From positions 1,674,001-1,738,000 of the forward strand of contig OZ220717.1 in the NCBI GenBank assembly GCA_965116625.1: a DNA stretch of 64,000 nucleotides, given 5' to 3'. This document shows, piece after piece, positions 59,874 to 64,000 of this stretch (position 1 is its first letter; the number at the start of each line of letters is the position of its first letter). The stretch comes from VXNE01 sp965116625. Lineage in GTDB: Bacteria > Pseudomonadota > Gammaproteobacteria > Pseudomonadales > Azotimanducaceae. The notes below the pieces were generated by a model. It saw only the letters and a list, made by a program, of their open reading frames with translations. It was not told the origin of the DNA and did no database searches. The position numbers and the translations under genes were made by a program.

Positions 59874-60857
59874 ATGACAATGAGATCCACGGAAGTTCAC
59901 CTGGCACGCCGCCCGAGGGGCATGGCCGTGCCGGACGACTTCGCTTTCGTCGTACGGGAGCTTCCCGATCCCGGGGAAGGGGAGGTGCTGGTGCGGAACC
60001 TCTACATCAGCGTCGACCCCTACATGCGCGGGCGCATGAACGAGGCCCAGGGTCTCAACGAGCCGATGTACGGCAGCGCTATCGGCAGGGTCGTGGCCTC
60101 CCGGAACAATGGCTTCCAGGAAGGCGACCTGGTCTCGAGCAACCTCGGTTGGCGCGAGGGATTCGTGTCGGACGGCAACGGCCTGAGCAGGCTGCCGGAG
60201 ACGTCTTTGCCGGTCACCGTACACCTGGGGCCGCTCGGCATGACTGGCAGAACGGCCTACGACGGCCTGCTTGGCGCGGCGGAGATGCGCGAGGGTGAGA
60301 CGGTTTTCGTCTCCGGCGCGGCGGGGGCGGTCGGCAGCGTCGCGGGTCAGATCGCGCGTCTCAAGGGCTGCCGCACCATCGGCAGCGCGGGCTCGGCGGA
60401 AAAGGTCGCCTTCTGCAGGGAGATCGGTTTCGACCATGCCTTCGACTACCGCGACGGGGAACTGCTCGCGCACCTTCGTGAAGGTGCACCCGATGGCCTC
60501 GATATCTATTTCGACAACGTCGGGGGCGATCACCTGGAAGCGGCGCTCGCGCACATGAGGCTGCTGGGCCGTATCGCGATATGCGGCGGAATCTCACGCT
60601 ACAACGATACGGAGCCGGCGCCGGGGCCACGCAACCTCCTGGTCGCCATCGGATTGCGCCTGACCTTGCGCGGGTTCGTCGTGGGCTGCTACCCGCATCT
60701 GCGCGAGCCGTTCGAGGAGGAGATGGTCTCCTGGCTGGAAAGCGGTCAGATCGTCTGGCGCGAGACGGTCCGCGAAGGCATACGGAACGCGCCGGATGCG
60801 TTCATCGGGCTGTTCCATGGCGAGAACATCGGCAAGATGATCGTGAAACTCGCCTGA
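59874..60857 (+). CDS. MDR-family NADP-dependent oxidoreductase
   Basis: The 327-aa medium-chain reductase lacks zinc ligands and matches the prostaglandin reductase/curA-like group: DPYMRGRMNE, GPLGMTGRTAYDGLL, ETVFVSGAAGAVGSVAGQIARLKGC (NADP fold), FDHAFDYRDGEL and IYFDNVGGDHLEAAL. It reduces alpha,beta-unsaturated carbonyl compounds. The ATG at 59874 is preceded by GGGGAAG; a GTG 36 bases upstream is an alternative. Confidence 0.92.
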   Translation: MTMRSTEVHLARRPRGMAVPDDFAFVVRELPDPGEGEVLVRNLYISVDPYMRGRMNEAQGLNEPMYGSAIGRVVASRNNGFQEGDLVSSNLGWREGFVSDGNGLSRLPETSLPVTVHLGPLGMTGRTAYDGLLGAAEMREGETVFVSGAAGAVGSVAGQIARLKGCRTIGSAGSAEKVAFCREIGFDHAFDYRDGELLAHLREGAPDGLDIYFDNVGGDHLEAALAHMRLLGRIAICGGISRYNDTEPAPGPRNLLVAIGLRLTLRGFVVGCYPHLREPFEEEMVSWLESGQIVWRETVREGIRNAPDAFIGLFHGENIGKMIVKLA

Positions 60858-61252
60858 CGGACGTTCGAGTTCCTGCAGACCACGACTTGGCGAAAAGGTA
60901 CTAGCATCGTGGGGCACGACACCAGGTTTCATGACCCATGAAAAGCACCAACCAACCGCCAGAGTTTCGCTATGCACCTGGGGCCGCACTTCGGCAAGAG
61001 TGGATGGGGCTCCAGCCCCGGCGATTCGCATCCAGGGAGGACATTGCCAAGGCTGCGTCTTGCGCTCCGTCCATCGATGCCGCGCAGTTCCGAAGCGATG
61101 CGGATGCTGTGGTAGATCCCTTTTGGCGGACTTGCCCTGTACACGGGAATCAGGATGATTTCTCTGGTCTCGAATAGTCCCTGAGCGTCAATTCAATCTG
61201 ACAGCGGCCTATTCCGTCTGAGATCCGATCCCTCCGGTTGTAGCCCGTTGGA
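60858..61252. other. 395-bp gap with one doubtful small frame
   Basis: An inverted repeat TTTCATG-ACC-CATGAAA lies at 60927-60943 and covers the start of a possible 79-codon frame (60938-61177). Its segment SIDAAQFRSDADAVVDPFW faintly recalls small antitoxin C-termini, but there is no ribosome-binding site and no family match, so it is not called as a gene. Nothing else is evident. Confidence 0.45.
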
Positions 61253-62521
61253 TCAACCAGCACCGGGTTCAAGTTCCGCGAACACCTCGTCGTCGTGCTC
61301 GCCGAGTTTCGGTGCGCGGCGGGAGATGCCCCACGGGCACTCGGGCAACCGGATGGGGGCGCCGGGATACACGACATCGCGGTCGAGGTCGTCGTGATAC
61401 ACGGGAACCTGGAATCCGTGCGACTTGAAGTGCTCGTCCTCGAACGCTTCCTCTGGCGAGTTGACGACGCCGGCGGTCAGCCCGGCGCTCTGGCAGCCGA
61501 CGAAGAACTCCTGGGCGGGTAGCCTCGATGCGATGAGCCGCAGGGCTGCCCGGCTGGCCCCGAAGATGGCGGTGATCTCGTCGTCTTCGCCGATCTTCGA
61601 TATGTCGAGAGCGCCTTCATAGTTGGCGCCCATTTCCAGGAACACGGCTTCGGGCAATTCGGCGTCCAGGCCGAGTTCGCGCAGCCACTTGTCGAGCGCG
61701 GCGAATCCCGCGGCCTGGCGCGGCCCGACGCCGGTGTTGGCGTAGCGCCCGTCGGAGCACAGTTGCTGCGTCTCCACCGATGGTTGCACGGAGGCATGGC
61801 GACCGGTCTGCCGCTGCACGGTGTTTTGCGCGATCAGCCAGTTGTAGGAGGCGCCCTCGGTGGTGACGTTGCCGGCGGCCGTCATGCTGACGTCGATGAA
61901 CTGGCCGGTGCCGGAAATGGCGCGATGCAGCAACGCGGTCAGGGTCGACATCACGGCGAAGTGGCAGGCGATGTGGAACCCCTGCAGCGGGCCGCGGATG
62001 GGCGGCAGCGAGTGGTCGTCGTAGCCGCAGCTCCAGGGCGGTCCGCCCGCGGCCATGAGCGTCAGGTCGGTGAAGGGAAGATCGCTTTTCGGATCGGCGC
62101 GCCCGTAGGGGGTCACGGCGACATGGACGAGATCGCCTCGAATCCGCTTCAGGTCTTCGTAGTCCAGGCCCAAGCTCGCGAGCCGCTGGCGCGGTTCGCC
62201 TTCGAGCAGCACGTCTGCCGTGGAGATCAGGGCGCGGAAGCGGTCGCGGCCCGCCTCGTCATCGAGATCGATGACCACGCCCCGCTTGCTCGTGTGGTAG
62301 TGCCACCAGTAGAGGCTGCGATCCTCGCCGGGCTCATCATCGACGAACGGCGGATAACCTCGCGCCGGATCGCCCCCGGGCGGTTCGACCAGGATGACAT
62401 CAGCGCCCATGTCCCCCAGTAGCTTGCCTGCGAACGCGATCGGGTCGCGCGCCAGTTCGACGACCCGGACGCCCTGCAGCGCGCCGGGTCGTGCATTGGA
62501 GTTGCCGTCGGCGTCGGTCAT
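61253..62521 (-). CDS. CaiB/BaiF-type CoA-transferase subunit lacking the catalytic Asp
   Basis: The 422-aa class III CoA-transferase-fold protein starts LQGVRVVELARDPIAFAGKLLGDMGADVILVEPPGGDP. The position that usually holds the catalytic Asp (as in PIADLxxG) reads LQGFHIACH, with His183. It begins inside the stop of the next-described gene (ATGA), so the two are coupled. Heteromeric family III enzymes, such as (R)-benzylsuccinate CoA-transferase, have one subunit without the Asp; the same layout is likely here. Confidence 0.85.
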   Translation of the reverse strand: MTDADGNSNARPGALQGVRVVELARDPIAFAGKLLGDMGADVILVEPPGGDPARGYPPFVDDEPGEDRSLYWWHYHTSKRGVVIDLDDEAGRDRFRALISTADVLLEGEPRQRLASLGLDYEDLKRIRGDLVHVAVTPYGRADPKSDLPFTDLTLMAAGGPPWSCGYDDHSLPPIRGPLQGFHIACHFAVMSTLTALLHRAISGTGQFIDVSMTAAGNVTTEGASYNWLIAQNTVQRQTGRHASVQPSVETQQLCSDGRYANTGVGPRQAAGFAALDKWLRELGLDAELPEAVFLEMGANYEGALDISKIGEDDEITAIFGASRAALRLIASRLPAQEFFVGCQSAGLTAGVVNSPEEAFEDEHFKSHGFQVPVYHDDLDRDVVYPGAPIRLPECPWGISRRAPKLGEHDDEVFAELEPGAG

Positions 62522-63759
62522 AGGACGCCTGCTTCACTGAAGTTCTCGACTTCCTCGGCGGTGTAACCGAGGATTTCGGTCAGCACCTTTTCATTGTGCT
62601 GACCGAGGCAAGGACCGCTGCGGTCGTAGTGCCACTCGGTCTCCGAAAAGTGCACCGGTTGCCCGTCGACTCGAATCTCACCGATTTCGGGGTGCGTCAC
62701 GGTTGGCCAGAGGCCGAACTCGCCGGTGCTGGGGTCGAGGTCGACCCGCTCCTGGGGCTTCAATACAGCCGAGACGGGCACGCCCGCATCGCGCAGCAGG
62801 GCTTGGACATCAAACTTCGTCCGCACGGCCGTCCAGGCGCTCAAATGTTGATCGAGGGTGTCCTGGCAGGCGTGGCGGGACGCGGCGTCGGCGAAATCCG
62901 GTTCCCGGCACCAGGCCTCATCCACCACGGCACACAGCCGTTCCCAGTCATCCTGGTTCCGGCAGGCGATGGCGACCCAGTCGTCGTCGCCCTGGCTGGG
63001 GTAGATACCGTGGGGCGCCATGGGCGGCCAGAAGTTCCGGTTCGCGTGCGGCCGTCCTTCGCGCCGGGTCGGTCGACCGTTCACCGTCCAGTCGAGCAGG
63101 GCGGGGCCGTGAAGCGTTAGCGCGGCGTCGGTACAGGAGAGATCGACCCACTGGCCTTCGCCGGTTCGCTGGCGGTGGATGAGCGCCAGCAGGATCGCCA
63201 TGGCGTGGTAGTAGGCGCCCGTGTGGTCCATGTACGAGTAGCCCCAGCCGGCGGGCGGCTGGCCGGGAAGCCCGGAAGTGAACGTCAGTCCCGATATTGC
63301 CTGGACGACCGGGCCGAAGCTCTTGAACTCGCTATAGGGCCCCGTGTGACCGAAACCGCAATTCGAGACATAGATGATGTCGGGTTTGATGGCTTTCAGG
63401 CGTTCGTAGCCGAAGCCCCAGCGTTCCATCACGCCCTTCGAGAAGTTCTCGGTCACGACGTCGGACACGGCGATGAGCCGCTCGAGAATCTCCCTGGCTC
63501 TCTCGGTGCGGAGATTCAGCGTGATGCCGAACTTGCCGACGTTGTGGTTGTTGAAGGCGCCCCCGAGGTTGATGCCGCGCCGCTCGTCGACCCACGGCTG
63601 CCTGCCGCGCAGGATGTCCCAGCGGCCTTCCCGAACGGGGTCTTCGATGCGGATCACCTCGGCGCCGAAACCCGCAAGCCACTTGGTGGCGCCAGCGCCG
63701 GCGAGTATGCCGGTGAAATCGCAGATGCGGAACGACGACAAGGCGTCGGCCATGGACAT
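62518..63759 (-). CDS. CaiB/BaiF-type CoA-transferase, catalytic subunit
   Basis: The 413-aa class III CoA transferase (FTGILAGAGATKWLAGFGAEVIRIEDP, NFSKGVMERWGFGYERLKAIKPDIIYVSNCGFG) has Asp178 in WGYSYMDHTGAYY at the place of the CoA-ester-forming Asp. GQWVDLSCTDAALTL follows as usual. It is first in a two-gene operon with the Asp-lacking subunit and divergent from the homoserine kinase gene. The CoA acceptor and donor are unknown. Start at 63759 or, two residues on, 63753. Confidence 0.88.
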   Translation of the reverse strand: MSMADALSSFRICDFTGILAGAGATKWLAGFGAEVIRIEDPVREGRWDILRGRQPWVDERRGINLGGAFNNHNVGKFGITLNLRTERAREILERLIAVSDVVTENFSKGVMERWGFGYERLKAIKPDIIYVSNCGFGHTGPYSEFKSFGPVVQAISGLTFTSGLPGQPPAGWGYSYMDHTGAYYHAMAILLALIHRQRTGEGQWVDLSCTDAALTLHGPALLDWTVNGRPTRREGRPHANRNFWPPMAPHGIYPSQGDDDWVAIACRNQDDWERLCAVVDEAWCREPDFADAASRHACQDTLDQHLSAWTAVRTKFDVQALLRDAGVPVSAVLKPQERVDLDPSTGEFGLWPTVTHPEIGEIRVDGQPVHFSETEWHYDRSGPCLGQHNEKVLTEILGYTAEEVENFSEAGVL

Positions 63760-63838
63760 TGCCCCGAAGTTTGGTGAAACAAGTTTGTCTGATCGTCCCC
63801 GCCGACCGCAAGCGGCGCCACCGGCATGCGGCGTTCGG

Positions 63839-63844
63839 CTAAAA
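63839..63844 (+). promoter_or_regulatory. Possible -10 box for the homoserine kinase gene
   Basis: TAAAAT sits about 30 bases before the TTG start at 63874, in the divergent spacer. No good -35 was found at the proper distance. Confidence 0.35.
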
Positions 63845-63873
63845 TCCGCTCCGGCGTTTTCTGGCCCGGTCCG

Positions 63874-64000
63874 TTGAATCCGAAATCCCTCGAGAGCCTG
63901 CTCGACCGCTACGACGTTGGCCGGTTGCTCGACCACCTGCCAGCATCCCATGGCATCGAGAACAGCAACTACTTCCTGACGACCTCAAGAGACGGTGTGC
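63874..64000 (+). CDS. thrB: Homoserine kinase type II (ThrB-like), truncated by the window end
   Basis: The visible 42 codons from TTG 63874 include LLDRYDVGRLLDHLPASHGIENSNYFLTT; the GIENSNYF motif is typical of the aminoglycoside-phosphotransferase-like homoserine kinases that make O-phosphohomoserine for threonine synthesis. The rest lies outside the window. The TTG is chosen as the only start codon at the family position. Confidence 0.75.
   Translation, partial: MNPKSLESLLDRYDVGRLLDHLPASHGIENSNYFLTTSRDGV

Noticed and set aside
60938..61177. A 79-codon frame after the MDR reductase gene
   Set aside because: Its start lies inside an inverted repeat, it has no ribosome-binding site, and the resemblance to antitoxin tails is too faint to call a gene.

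Overview
The window is 64 kb of GC-rich bacterial chromosome, most likely from a gammaproteobacterium. The pointers are a gshB-tonB operon, a Pol II-type polB, coq7, separate metK and metF, modABC, a modA-proximal tRNA-Val and a homoserine kinase of the ThrB type II family. No rRNA or other strong phylogenetic marker is present, so the lineage is an inference. Most genes are housekeeping; the accessory material lies at about 11.6-30.5 kb, 40.2-43 kb and 46.5-49.6 kb.

Layout. 0-11.6 kb: 3' end of an ABC-2 permease gene, purH-purD, a cyclic-nucleotide-binding protein, coq7, a VOC/OsmC pair, a DUF72 gene, an exported protein, an SDR and polB. 11.6-26.8 kb: a polymorphic-toxin locus. It holds one giant secreted SpvB/Rhs protein (3366 aa) with a toxin tip and an overlapping immunity gene, then a promoterless duplicate of the Rhs 3' end carrying a different tip and its own overlapping immunity gene, then an orphan immunity gene and a decayed Rhs end. 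26.8-30.4 kb: an ICE-like remnant with an S24-type repressor and two operator-like palindromes, a lipoprotein that shares a domain with the giant Rhs protein, ParB-family and DUF2857 genes, and an RHH antitoxin beside a ruined ParE-like toxin.

30.5-46.6 kb: PhyH dioxygenase, delta-class carbonic anhydrase, modABC, aquaporin, tRNA-Val(CAC), tonB-gshB, metF, metK, a DUF4143-type ATPase with an operator-like palindrome, an intact IS with a 15-bp target duplication, pgk, an alpha/beta hydrolase and a GlcD-type flavoprotein. 46.6-49.6 kb: an OxyR-like regulator with a Cys-to-Ser change at the resolving position, an intact IS1182-type element with CTAG duplications, and two copies of a dispersed hairpin repeat. 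49.6-64 kb: a STAS protein, class I fructose-bisphosphate aldolase, a D-aminoacylase-type amidohydrolase, YbjQ, a methyltransferase, a metallophosphoesterase, an SDR, an operon of a membrane protein, a TPR-membrane protein and a TPR-AAA ATPase, an MDR reductase, a pair of CoA-transferase subunits, and the start of homoserine kinase.

The best candidate for a distinctive system is the Rhs locus: tandem coding repeats with exact 237- and 261-nt periods, tip switching visible as a 2.1-kb duplication, and a stockpile of immunity genes. The TPR/AAA operon at 57.1-59.8 kb is the second candidate, because the family of each part is recognisable but the role of the set is not.
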